A stretch of 64,000 nt of DNA from the NCBI GenBank assembly GCA_964034945.1, contig OZ035962.1, positions 94,248,784 through 94,312,783 on the forward strand, written 5' to 3'. Shown one piece after another: positions 34,778 to 45,397 of the stretch. Source of the stretch: Chrysopilus asiliformis. Lineage: Eukaryota > Arthropoda > Insecta > Diptera > Rhagionidae. The stretch's first letter is position 1. Every line of letters starts with the position of its first letter. Under the pieces are notes generated by a model. The model saw nothing but the letters and a program-made list of their open reading frames with translations, did not search any database and was not told the origin of the DNA. Made by a program: the position numbers and the translations under genes.

Positions 34778-35681
34778 CAGCGTTTCTCAACCTTTCAGTA
34801 TTCGCGGCCCAATTTTCAATCAAAATTGTCAACGCCCCCCCCCCCCCCTCCCCCCACCCTTCATACAATAAAATGTATACAATAACAACGTAATTTGAGT
34901 ATATTGGCGCTAAACCTACACTACTACCCTAAATTTAAACACAAATTACCAAGAAAACAGTAATTTATTTACATTTGGCAACACCGATCCTCAGCGTTGA
35001 CAAAACAAGAATCCGGTGCCTTTTTATTGCTCTTGCGTCATTTTTGCGGTTTCGCGAGAAGTTGTTTTAACCCTGAAATCACAATGAACGCGAAACTGGC
35101 GCAGAAACTGTCACTTAAAAGTTTGGTTCCCACAAATTGTTTGAAGTGAGCACAGTGAACGTATAGAACGCAGCTACAACGTAACCGCAACGCAAAAGTT
35201 TGCAAACTTCTAACTTTGCCGCAGAATTCTGCGTTGACAGTTCATAAAGTGAGGTTGGAAAAATGTCGTTCGAGGAAAAATTGATAGCCTTAGTGCAAAT
35301 AACAAAGATAAAGACCAACAAAGCAAATTATCGCTTCAAAATGATCCACTTTTGTAATTTTTACAAGTTTATACCAATTTTTGATTATGTCACTTGTACT
35401 ACTTCACGAGCTGCCATTGTGCTCTGCCGCTAGAATTTTGCACTGCGTGACAGTTCAGAGCGTTGTAGTTGCGTTGGGTTCGCGCTGGTTTCGCGTTCAT
35501 TGTGCTCCAAGCGTAAGTTAATAAGTTAATTATTAAATATTATGTCGAAATGTATTTTGTTTTGTATGTGGGCATGTACTTTCCTTTCAGTCAATTAATA
35601 AACTTTTTCAAATATTTTGTCTTGGATATGCTCGCGCCCCCCCTTTCAATGTACTCGCGCCCCACAGGTTAAGAATCGCTG
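34778..35681. mobile_element. hAT element, 904 bp, exact 8-bp duplication
   Basis: The ends are CAGCGTTTCTCAACC and GGTTAAGAATCGCTG. ACTTACGG flanks both sides exactly (34770-34777 and 35682-35689). A C-rich run (about 34834-34859) lies near the left end and similar CGCGCCCC blocks near the right. No transposase remains. A second inverted-repeat unit is nested at 35080-35504. Confidence 0.88.
35080..35504. mobile_element. Inverted-repeat element nested in the hAT element
   Basis: The left end CACAATGAACGCGAAACTGG is matched by the inverse at the right (CCAGTTTCGCG-like, GGTTTCGCGTTCATTGTG). Inner AACGCAACT/AGTTGCGTT motifs also pair. No clear target duplication is visible. It may be a separate MITE that inserted into the hAT element, or a cargo segment. 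Confidence 0.5.
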
Positions 35682-35686
35682 ACTTA

Positions 35687-36462
35687 CGGGAATGGGAAAC
35701 GTTATCGTAACGTAACGAAATATAGAAATAAAGAAATAACGAGATGATTTTCTGGATTTTTTTCAAAATTGCGTTATAAAGTTATAGACATTTAATTCCG
35801 TTACAATTATTTAGAGTACATATTTTAACTGCAAATTGTTAAAAAATTAAAACTAAAAGGATATTAGACAGTGACGGTGAGTTGAAAATATGTCATAGAA
35901 CTAGATTTGAATAAATAGCTCAATAAATATCACAATGTGACCTGTAGCTCAAAATTATTTAAAGAAAAATATTCTTTAAGATGTCGAGATAATTAAAATA
36001 AATAGCTTGGGTTAAGATTTCGAGATAATTATAATAAATAGATAATTAAAATAAGTTTTTCAAGTTTCCAGTATGAAATTCAAAGCTTCGCGTTTACCTG
36101 ATGTCCAAGTTACAAAAATCTTTATGAAATTCCAATTTTCGGCATGAATTACAGACTTGTTTTAAACTTGGAATTTCGAACAAATCCAAAAAGAAAGTTT
36201 TCAATTTTTTTAAAATATTTTCGATATCGATTTTTTCTCTGATGTAGTGATAAGTTAAAATAATTCGTGAAAATTAAACTGCATGCATATTTACTGACCT
36301 GAACTTCTTTTCAATTATTGTTTTAATGATAAAAAACGTTAAATATAACGAAATGAAATTTTTTATCGTTACACAACGAAATAACGTAACGAAATAAAAT
36401 TTTAATTTCGTTACATAACGAAATGTATAACGTTCCGGTTTTTTTTTCGTTTGCCATCCCTG
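35687..36462. mobile_element. TAACG-rich element, probably an aged hAT-like MITE
   Basis: The left side GGGAATGGGAAACG and right side CGTTTGCCATCCCTG are imperfect inverted repeats. Next to each lie repeated TAACG/CGTTA and TAACGAAAT motifs. The left end touches the 8-bp duplication of the hAT element at 34778-35681, so that element probably inserted at or in this one. Confidence 0.5.
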
Positions 36463-36774
36463 CCTCCGAAACAATAAATCTTTGTTGTACCAGGAATTCA
36501 TTAAATTCATGTTTGTTTTATGCATTTTTATTCTTTTCGATTTGTCACTTGAACTTACAAATTTTTTATGTGTTTTATTTCCTAATCGCATCCTGTTTAA
36601 CGTTGCCGCATACGATATTTGCGATCAATGAGCTATAAATTCGCATTCTCTAGGAAAAAGTGAAAGTCAATTTTCTGATAATCTATTTTGTTCGCATTTA
36701 TCCGGAAGTAAATTTTCATGCCAACTATTTTTTTGTGTGTTTACTAGCACATATCCATTTAAATATATAGTATA

Positions 36775-38068
36775 ACACATGGATCAATAAGTCCCGAGAC
36801 TAACAATGAAAACAACATTTTTTTTGCAAAATTTTTTTTTATTCATCAATATAATCACCTTTTAGGGTGATACAATCGTTCCAACGCTTTTCCAATTTTT
36901 CAATACCATGTTTATAAAAAAAATTATCTTTCGCTTCAAAATAAGCTTCAGTTTCAGCGATGACCTCCTCATTTGAGCCAAATCTTTTTCCCTGGAGCAT
37001 TTTTTTAAGATCAGCAAAGAGCCAGTAGTCACTGGGGGCTAAATCTGGCGAGTATGGGGGGTGGGGAAGCAGATGAAAGCCCAATTCGTTCAATTTTGCC
37101 ATTGTTTTCATCGACTTGTGGCAGGGTGCATTGTCTTGGTGAAAAAGGATTTTTTTTCTCTGCATGTGCGGTCGTTTTTTTGCGATTTCCTCCTTCAAAC
37201 GCACCAGCAAGTCAATATAATAATCACTGTTGATCGATTTACCTTTTTCGAGGTATTCAATGAAAATCACGCCATGCGTATCCCAAAAAACTGACGCCAT
37301 GACTTTGCCAGCTGACTGCTGCGTTTTCGGACGCTTCGGACGGCTTTCGCCAGCTGTGCGCCACTCAGATGACTGCCGCTTCGACTCTGGAGTGTAGTGA
37401 TGTATCCATGTTTCGTCCATGGTCACGTAACGACGCAAGAAATCTTTTTTATTGCGAGTAAATAGCGATAAACAGCTTTCTGAATCATCGACTCGTTGCT
37501 GTTTTTGTTTCATCGAAAGCAATCGCGGCACCCACTTGGAAAAAAACCTTTTTCATGCTCAATTTTTCATGAAGGATAGTAAATGCACTTCCATATGATA
37601 TCTGTGTTATCTCAGCAATCTCACGGAGCTTCACTTTACGATCTTTCATTATAATTTTTGTCACTTCACTCACATTTTCCGGTGTAACGGCTTCCACAGG
37701 TCTACCCGAGCGTTCCGCGTCATTTGTGTCGGTACGACCACGTTTAAACTCGGCAAACCACCGACAAATCGTTGCTTTTGATGGACAAGAGTCCGGGTAA
37801 CATTTTTCAATCCATTGTTTCGCTTGCACGGTGTTTTTACCCATTAAAAAACAATGTTTTATCAGAACACGAAACTCGGTTTTTTCCATTTTTTAAACAA
37901 ACTACAAAACGACTTTACTCCAACCTCGATAACTCAGCTGTTTCTGGTCCGATCGACTTAAAATTTTGACACGTTTCAAGCAAAGGTTAGTACTCTAGAA
38001 AGACGTGGTTACTGGTTTACTACGAGCGTCATCTCTGGGTTAGTCTCGGGACTTATTGATCCATGTGT
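36775..38068 (-). mobile_element. Full-length mariner (irritans-like), 1294 bp
   Basis: TIRs of about 30 bp begin ACACATGGATCAATAAGTCC and continue CGAGACTAAC on both sides. TA flanks each end (36773-36774 and 38069-38070). The transposase gene is on the minus strand (36839-37889). Length, ends and coding layout are those of a complete mariner. The TIRs look almost identical, so insertion is recent. Confidence 0.95.
36839..37889 (-). pseudogene. Mariner transposase with one frameshift
   Basis: The frame starts at an ATG (37889), encoding MEKTEFRVLIKHCFLMGKN and an N-terminal helix-turn-helix region with CRWFAEFKRGRTDTND. It goes off frame at about 37535-37550, just after HEKLSMKK; the second half resumes in another phase at a WVPRLL-like motif. 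The second half keeps the catalytic region: YVTMDETWIHHYTPES (first Asp), HQDNAPCHKS (second Asp) and YSPDLAPSDYWLFADLKKML (third Asp), so the DD34D triad is intact. Except for the frameshift in a run near T/A-rich codons, coding is well preserved. The sequence is close to irritans-subfamily mariners. As it stands the gene cannot make full-length transposase. Confidence 0.93.
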
Positions 38069-38965
38069 TATGTCCTTTGCTTGGCATTTCCCATTGCAGA
38101 CGGTTTTCCTATTCCCACTTTTGTAAAAGGGTCTTTGGGTGCTATCATGATGTTTTCCCTTATTGGATCCTTTTATTTAAAAAAGCTAAAGTCGATGATT
38201 GCACGTCGCAAGGACATGGCATAGACGTGCACTTGGAAAATTTAAACCTATTTTGAATCGATATACACATTGACATTCACATGTTGTGCAGTCAACATTA
38301 TATCTTTACGATTCGAAGATATACCGGGAAGAAGCATTTTCTATATCGAAGTGATGGACTATTTCGGAATGTTTACAGAAAACATATCCGGAAAGATAGA
38401 ACGAGAAACGTAGGAAAGAGAATTGTGTTAGAAAGTAGTTGTCGTCTGTAATTTGATTGATGACCCCAGAAAATTCTTTTGCCAAGCACTAAATTAAGGC
38501 CATCGACAGGAGAGACACAAACGAAGGGCATATATTTGTATAAGAGAATTTTCCAATTGGCAAGAAGTTTATACGGAATACTTAAAACTCAAGAAAATAA
38601 ACAGGCGGAAATGATGTTTAAAAAACAATTTCTTTTAATAATGTTTTATGGATTCTGAAATGATTGCAGGATTTTGTGGCCATGAAGGTAATGAAAAGTG
38701 AAAAAAAAGAATAGAGAGCTTACGGGGAAGTTTCGAAAAATTTGAATCAGAGTTAAAATCTCATCAAAGTCTCTAACGAAATTTTTTCACGAGTTATTGT
38801 GTGTACAGACAGGCTACAAAGTTTTTCAATATTTTAAACAAACCGGTGTAACTCATATCCAAATTTGAAGATGAGCTGTATGCGTCTCTATCGGTTTGTG
38901 TTAATTGATTCTAAATTGAAGGAACTCTAATTGTGTCGCGGGCCGAAGTGGAACAAATTAGAGTA
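38069..38965. other. Gene-free stretch
   Basis: No supported gene or repeat was recognised between the mariner and the old Helentron-like element. Confidence 0.4.
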
Positions 38966-39042
38966 AACATAAGAAAAGCTACAATTGTCAGGGGCCAATC
39001 GTCAAATATTCTATATGATGACAGACGAAATGTTTATTTTAA

Positions 39043-39461
39043 AAACATAACAAAAGCTATAATTGCCAATCTGGCAATTATTGAAAACGCGTATGGTGAT
39101 ATTCGTATCAAAATTCGAACAGTTGTACCAAAATTCCCTTTTGAAGTCGAACTTCCCAATAAGATTTTTTTAAAATTTATTCCAATCGGATTTTGATGTA
39201 GGGGAGTTTTTTGTAGAATCATATCCTAAATAACTTTTGTTCTTGCACTTTTTTGATAAGATGCACCGTTTTTGGGATATTCGCAAAAGTCGTTTTCGTT
39301 CGTATGGGGGAACCCCCCCCCCCGCCCCCCACCCCCCTAATGGTCCATTTTTGCCCATTAACGAACTTAGCTTCGCATTTTACGAAAAACGGCTCTGTGC
39401 AAACTTTCAAGTCTCTAGCTCAATCCGTGCGCCCGCAATCCGCGCCACAGACAGACAGACG

Positions 39462-39517
<56 letters not shown>

Positions 39518-39696
39518 GGCAGACGGACAGACGGTCGGACGGACAGACGGTCGGACGGACATGCAAAAATTAATTATTTTTATCATTCTAAACACACTGG
39601 TGTAATTCATTTTTTTGTGTGATGACGGGACCTTGGCGTTACAAACGGTAAGGCAAATCTAATATACCCTTTGGTTTCACCATACGGGTATAAAAA
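39043..39696 (-). mobile_element. Helentron-like non-autonomous element, copy B
   Basis: Reverse orientation. It reads AAACATAACAAAAGCT, the hairpin, AACGCGTATGGTGATATTCG, and ends CACCATACGGGTATAAAAA. It carries the longest microsatellite of the family (39447-39563). A C-rich tract (about 39310-39338) replaces the shorter GGGGGTACCCCCC-like block of other copies. No target duplication is present. Confidence 0.75.
39447..39563. repeat. (GACR)n microsatellite in copy B
   Basis: About 115 bp of GACA/GACG repeats, the complement of the GTCY array of copies A and C. A pure GACA stretch of about 60 bp suggests recent slippage. Confidence 0.92.
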
Positions 39697-40017
39697 TCAT
39701 TTGTATAGGAGAGGGGTAAAGGAGCGGTCCGATAGGATTTTGATGTATGGATGAGTTATGTAAAATCCTATTCTAAACATATTTTGGCTTCATAAATTTT
39801 TCAATATGACTTACCGGTTTCGACAAAATTGCAAGAAACTGTTTCGTTTGTATGTGGGAGGGGGGAGGGGAAAATTATCCTTGCTATTTACGAAAACGTA
39901 ACTGTAGAAAATTTCAAGTCTCTAGTTTAATCCTTTCGAAAGTTATGGTGTTCACGGACGGACAGACGGGCAGACGGACATTCAGAAATCAAAATCTTTT
40001 GTCATCCCTAACAACCT

Positions 40018-40251
40018 GGGCACCAATAATGTTTTCCGACGCGTCTCTGTCTTTCGACTTCGACGCAGCTTTTAACTCTTAACTTCGCCATATCAGCAGC
40101 TTCAAATTTCCTGGAGTGACAGTCAGAATCACGTTTCGATTCATAGTGACGATTCCGCGAAATTTCAAGCTGCAGATATGGCGAAGTCAAGAGTTAAAAG
40201 CTGCGTCGATGTCGAAAGGCAGAGACGCGTCGGAATACATGATTGGTGCCC
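40018..40251. mobile_element. Palindromic MITE family, copy 3 (most complete)
   Basis: The ends are GGGCACCAATAATG and its inverse GATTGGTGCCC. The two arms of about 100 bp pair almost throughout, including GACGCAGCTTTTAACTCTTA with its inverse. It sits directly beside the 5' edge of the old Helentron-like element (ending about 40012). Confidence 0.85.
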
Positions 40252-40261
40252 TGGTGGAGTT

Positions 40262-40700
40262 CATTTTTGTGTTCGATGATTGGGGATGCCGTGAATCTGT
40301 CTGTCGGTTTGTTCGTTGTACATACCTTAAATAACTCGAGAACATGTTGATCTAGCGACTTGAAATTTTTTGTAAATAAGTTGAGCAAAAATCATAGTTC
40401 TCTGTTAACGTTTGGAAAAGTAACGGTAGGGTATCTCCCACACAATTTTTTCTTTTGAAAAAATACGGTTTTTTAAAAATTTTTCCAACTTACATATCTT
40501 TGCTTTTGGGGAAAAATGAATATAACAAAATTTAAAGGATATCAAATTTTGTAAATACATTTTTTGCTTTAACGGTTTTTTGTATCTGTAACGGTTCTCA
40601 AGATATTTGAAAAAATGTTATTTTTCACATATTTTTTCCGAAACTAAATATTGCATAGGAAAGTTTTGTATTGATCACAACATATATTTTATAGTAAAAG
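40262..40700 (+). repeat. Dispersed repeat family 2, copy 1
   Basis: The block from TCTGTCTGTCGGTTTGTTCG through AACTAAATATTGCA is closely similar to 51895-52455. It includes CTCGAGAACATGTTGATCTA, TAGCGACTTGAAATTTTTTG and ACCTCCCACACAATTT-like segments. No coding is seen. It may be another Helentron-like family. Confidence 0.65.
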
Positions 40701-43700
40701 GAGAAAAAAATGGAGATATTGTCACTTTTCAAAGGGGTTACAATGTTTTGATACTCCTGTGGTCAACGACATATCTTCACCAATGAAAGGGAGGCAGCCA
40801 AATGCTAGAGGAAGGTCAATTCCAAATTGGGGATTACCCAGCATATGACACGAAAAAGATACCCATTGACCGCAAAATCAAAGCTAACTTTTGGCAGATG
40901 TCCATTTTGTTTGTGGTTAACTTAGATGATGGCATTGAATTTCGATTTTACATGATGTGCTGATAATGTAGTTCCTCTTTATGCATGGAAATCTGTAAAA
41001 ATGTGATATTATGTAGTTTTTTAAAGTTTGGCTAATACTCAGGAGCATTCAAGAAATATTTTTTACACAAAAATTATAGTGGAGCACTCTTTGATAGATA
41101 GTACTTTCCTTCTCGCTGAATATGTATTTTTTCATGTATTATTTTTGATAGTAAAACTCCTGAATACTAAACAGTTTTGAAATTTATTTCCCATATGGTA
41201 TAAAGATGTACAAAATAATGTAAGAGAGATAATGTGACTAGGGAGTTGGTTCGTGATTTTATTTCTCACATCTAAATTTTATTTTCTTGCAAGGACATTC
41301 AATGTATGACCGGGTTTTTTTACATATAAAAGCAGCTTCACATAAAAACCGGGAAAATGAGCGAAACTCACAAATATTACATAATTTTGGATGTTTTCTG
41401 TACTACTTTTGAAAAAAAAACTTGTTTGGGCTAATTTCTATTCCTCCCTAAGATACATCCTTGCATCACCAACTTTTTTTGCGTAGTCTCCAAGGGCTGT
41501 TATGTCAAAGGAATAGAACTTTTTATATGTGGCAAAAATAACAGCCACTAGTTATTTCGTATCTACCAAATTCATACAGAATTCAAATTGACTTGTTTGC
41601 ATTTCCCTTACGGACTTCCATATACATGAAGAAAATTCCTTATATTGTTTTGAACACATGGTAACTGAAAATCAAATCAAATTTTTACAACCATCTATAC
41701 TCAGAAATTTGTATTTTTCTGCGTTTTATTTATGTTAATGAATTCACTCAAGTAAATGTGAAATTGGTTTACTTCTCTATGTTTATGGTTTGTAAAACAA
41801 TTATTTTGTTTATAGACTAGGAAGAAATGATATATAGTTTTAGCATACTTCCATTAGAGACGTGACTTCCCTCGCTACGAAATTGTCCCCAATGGGCTCT
41901 CAATACAGCACAGAAATCCGATCACTTTGATGTAAAATTTGAATTATTGTTGAATTACATGAAAATAAGGTTTTTATCATTTCGTGTGCGACAATTCAAT
42001 GTGGACTAACTAAGACCACACACTGAAACAACTGATACTTTATCCCGTGAATTTTATTCTGCGACACTAAATTCATGTTTCACACCCGTTTACACTAGGA
42101 CACAAAATCCCGAACTTTATTCCTGAAAGACGCCTGAACTCTATTTTTTTCATATAAAATCGCTAGAATTAATACAAATTTAGACAACTTTTGTTAAGTG
42201 AATTTATTCAGCGATAGATAAATAAAATTCGCGGAATGAATTTTCAATAAAATTCGCAGAGAAATTCAAGAAAAAATCGCAGGCATAAATTTACAGGCTA
42301 TAAGCGGGTTACAGGATTTGTTTAGTAAAATTTTGGTCAAATTCTCTGATGTGATCTGAAATTTACAAAGCGAAATTTTCTGAAAAGCAATAAGCTATAT
42401 GAGAAGGCGACTGAAAGAAGGGGGTTTAGTGGTGGGAATTTTTCCTGTCGGACGATTTATTTTATTATGAAAATTAAATGGAATCTGCCTAAATAGTTCA
42501 AGAGATGACAGAATAGGGGTTTAGACCAGCGCTCTGCAGCCATGTGCACCAAGGGCAACTTCGAGGCTCAAATTGCCCTTTTATACATCGATTCTTCATG
42601 CTACCCGTTTCATTCTGGCTTGTACGAAAACTGCATACATACGCATATGAAAGAAATAATCTGTTTCACTTTGCATATAACCCGTTCTGCTTCCACTTGT
42701 TCATTTTGCTTATCATGGAGCTTTGCTGAGTTCTAATGAAGGCCATTTATGCGAGAGATTTTTATTAGCTCAGTTGTCATTAGGACATTGACTGAAGCGG
42801 TGGTGTATTTCGCGTTGCGAAACGTAGCGAAAAAATTAACACTGCTAAAAATCATAAAGCGTATTGTCTAAAAGACGACACGAGTTTTGGACATGAGTGT
42901 TTCTTTTTTCGGTTTGATAAAACAATGCAATGTTTAATATGATTTCAGGGAATTAAAACAACAAAAAATACGATTTAAATAGGCGTTTTAGTAAATCCAT
43001 AAAATATAAATTGATCAAATGAATGTTTTTGATTTTAATAATTTCATTTTTATTTTCCGATTGTGATTCGGAAATTTAACATAAAATTTTTTCTTTGTCA
43101 AACCTATTTTTAACGTAAAGTAAAACAATTAACAGTGTGTCAAAACCAAAAATAACGAAAAAGAGCTTTCAACAAAGTTTGAACTAGGCTCGGAGAGCAA
43201 GCCATATAAACAAGTAAATCGCTTGTCAGTGGTAGTGGATGCCCGAGAACTTTCAAAGCTTTCCTGGCCCTGGTTTAGACGAAAGGGGAGCTTTGTATCG
43301 TCGTATAGGTTACGATACTTTACTGTAAAGTAAAGTAAAGTAAACCTTGTGGTTTTTGTTCGAAATGGTGAATAAGTTATAAACGAACAGACAGACATAC
43401 AAACCTAGGCATACATTGATTTTTTCAAAATTCTTTCCTTTTTCTTTAATGGCATCTAACTAAAACTGCCACCAAAAAGAATGTTGCAATTTTTATTACA
43501 ATTCTCCACTTTCGTAAGGAAACAAAAAATTTGCTTGCAAATTACCAATTTGGGATTTTTATAAATGAAATATTTTCAGCTTTTCTGTTATTTCTCCCGT
43601 AAGCTTCCTACATTTGCATCATCCTTCCACCCCTCTTCCAATTCAATTGGGGTTCACTTTTGTTTGAGTTTATACTTCGTACATCTTATTCAAGTCCTTT

Positions 43701-44316
43701 TCGTATACATTTAAGACTACAAATGTCTTCAAGGGACTTATCGTTTGTAAATATTTCACTATAGATGCCTATTTTATATTTACATAATTATACTTGTATA
43801 CAGTAGTAAGTCTACATTGAAGAAAAATTTTCTTTGCCAAGTTTTACAAGACTTTTGCTTTACATCAGATCCTTCCCAAATAGCACATCCGCTATAAATT
43901 TTTTATTCACAACATGTCGACCTTTTCCCGGTAAATGAAATGCGATTCACCGTTTCGAACAAAAATTACGTAGACTATGTAGGGTAGGATTTAGTTGTAG
44001 TAAAAGAAAGAATTTATAATAAACATAAAACTGCCTCCAAAAAATAGGAAAAAAATGAACAAAAATTTCGAACCAACCATCCCAAAACTTGTATGTCTTT
44101 AATACCGCATGGAATAGGTTTTCACTGTTGACCTTATCTTGTAATGTGTAAGTCGGATTATCGGTCAAAATATTTTTATGGTGTTGTCTCTATTGATATC
44201 CTATACAACTAAAATAGAATCCACTTCACAAACTTTCGTTCCTTTTAAAATATGTCATAATAAAATATTAAGAAAGTGTATAGAGTCAAAATTTTTTTTT
44301 CTATGAATAATCTAAT
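40701..44316. other. Gene-free stretch
   Basis: No supported gene in 3.6 kb. An (AAAGT)n microsatellite lies at about 43321-43342. The stretch 42028-42300 is the second copy of the dispersed repeat seen at 15757. Other sequence is plain AT-rich DNA. Confidence 0.4.
42028..42300. repeat. Dispersed repeat related to 15757-15907
   Basis: It contains TTATCCCGTGAATTTTATTC, GCGACACTAAATTCATGTTT and AAAATTCGCAGAGAAATTCA in the same order as the 15757 copy, with an additional segment in the middle. Confidence 0.55.
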
Positions 44317-44359
44317 CTAGCTTGCGGTACCCGGCGTTGTTCGGGCAATAATCAATAAT
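44317..44359 (+). repeat. Fragment of tandem-unit repeat family X
   Basis: CTAGCTTGCGGTACCCGGCG and the following TTGTTCGGGC resemble the starts of the elements at 50602 and 58099. The fragment stops where the TIR element at 44360 begins. Confidence 0.45.
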
Positions 44360-44861
44360 CAGGGTATTCACAGTCCTCTTTTAAATTGCGGGTAAATTTA
44401 CCGCTCGGTAATTCAGTCAAATTTAACAGATTTTTACCGAGACGGTAACTTGGTTCATGTAAAAATGAATTACCGGATTCGGTAATTGTATACATGCCTT
44501 GAGTCGTGTTTTCCGGCCCGGTTATTCGGTATCAAGAATCAACCGCGAGTGGCGCTAGTAATGTTTTTAGTTGTCAAATTTTCTCGCTGGTTTTTTTGTT
44601 AATCTCATCGGACTGCATTTTTTTTTCAATTTTGATAGCCGTTTCCAGAATAGAAATTCAAAAGAATACATCAAACATGGATTTAAAGGTATGTGACATA
44701 TTTTACAATCAAATTCGCAGTTCATGATTTGGTCACGTATCCAATAAAAGCGCTGTTCTCAAATCTGTGCTGTGGGATGTTCACAGCAGAATATTTTCAG
44801 TCTTTTAATATTACCGAAAATACCGAATACCGAAAATTAAAAGAGGACTGTGAATACCCTG
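44360..44861 (+). mobile_element. 0.5-kb TIR element G, copy 1
   Basis: TIRs begin CAGGGTATTCACAGTCCTCT and end with the inverse AGAGGACTGTGAATACCCTG. It is nearly identical to 53467-53967, which lies in the opposite orientation on the other side of the RhoGEF gene. Inside, both copies keep an ATG-started ATGGATTTAAAG-like segment followed by GTATGT, which looks like a first exon and donor, and an open frame for a peptide containing CCGMFTAEYFQSFNIT. Subterminal CGGTAA/TTACCG motifs repeat in both orientations. Confidence 0.82.
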
Positions 44862-45397
44862 AATGTTTTTATATAGTGTGTAAAATTATGCAAAATCATT
44901 TTTAAAATGCGTTTTTTACATAAATTTTTTATTTGATTCACTGTTTTCTATGAAAATTGCAATTTTTTGGGAGAGGGGGACTGTTTATTGTCCAATTTTG
45001 CCTTGTAACCAGATTTTGTGAAAATAAAATGGTGCCAATTTTTAAGTTTTTACCATAGAATACCTAGAAGCATAAGAAAATCACCCTCAAATAGTATGTG
45101 AAAGAGGAACATATTCTCTCGTAACACTTCTCGGTTCTTGGACCGGCTACTCGATTCCAGAAAACAGGATTTTCAACAGTAGAAAATGGAAGTTATTTTC
45201 TCGCGACAAGAGCTTTTATGAGAATCATATTTCATATACGGAATTATACGTCTATAGGTTATTGGAACTAGAATCATATATATAGCAATTTCATTGATTT
45301 TTGTTATAGAAGGTCGCATTAGAAACTCTAAAAACCGGGAAAATCTATAACAAATTAAATAATATATTAATAACTTTCGATATTACACAATAATTCA
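44862..45397. other. 3' flank of the RhoGEF gene
   Basis: No gene here. It should contain the RhoGEF 3' untranslated region (minus strand) just left of 45398. No canonical AATAAA on the minus strand was seen close to the stop codon. Confidence 0.4.

Larger units (their letters stand above)
38966..40012 (-). mobile_element. Old Helentron-like element split by a younger copy
   Basis: The outer parts, 38966-39042 and 39697-40012, together read as one element related to 34180-34500 in reverse orientation. It runs from the ACATAAGAAAAGCTACAATT 3' end and hairpin, across the gap, to GGTCCGATAGGATTTTGATG and a short (GTCY)n tract at about 39955-39983. The gap is exactly copy B (39043-39696), so B inserted into this older element. 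Confidence 0.65.

Noticed and set aside
35687..36462. Calling the TAACG-rich element a confirmed hAT
   Set aside because: The left terminus is obscured by the neighbouring hAT insertion and no 8-bp duplication can be verified.
39237..39605. Open frames with Thr-Asp-Arg-Gln repeats (also 31570-31809, 62375-62645)
   Set aside because: They are translations of the (GACR)n microsatellite in the Helentron-like elements.
44680..44724. A 32-bp intron GTATGT...TTCGCAG inside element G
   Set aside because: Too short for a spliced intron in animals. The donor may still be real, but this acceptor is not plausible.
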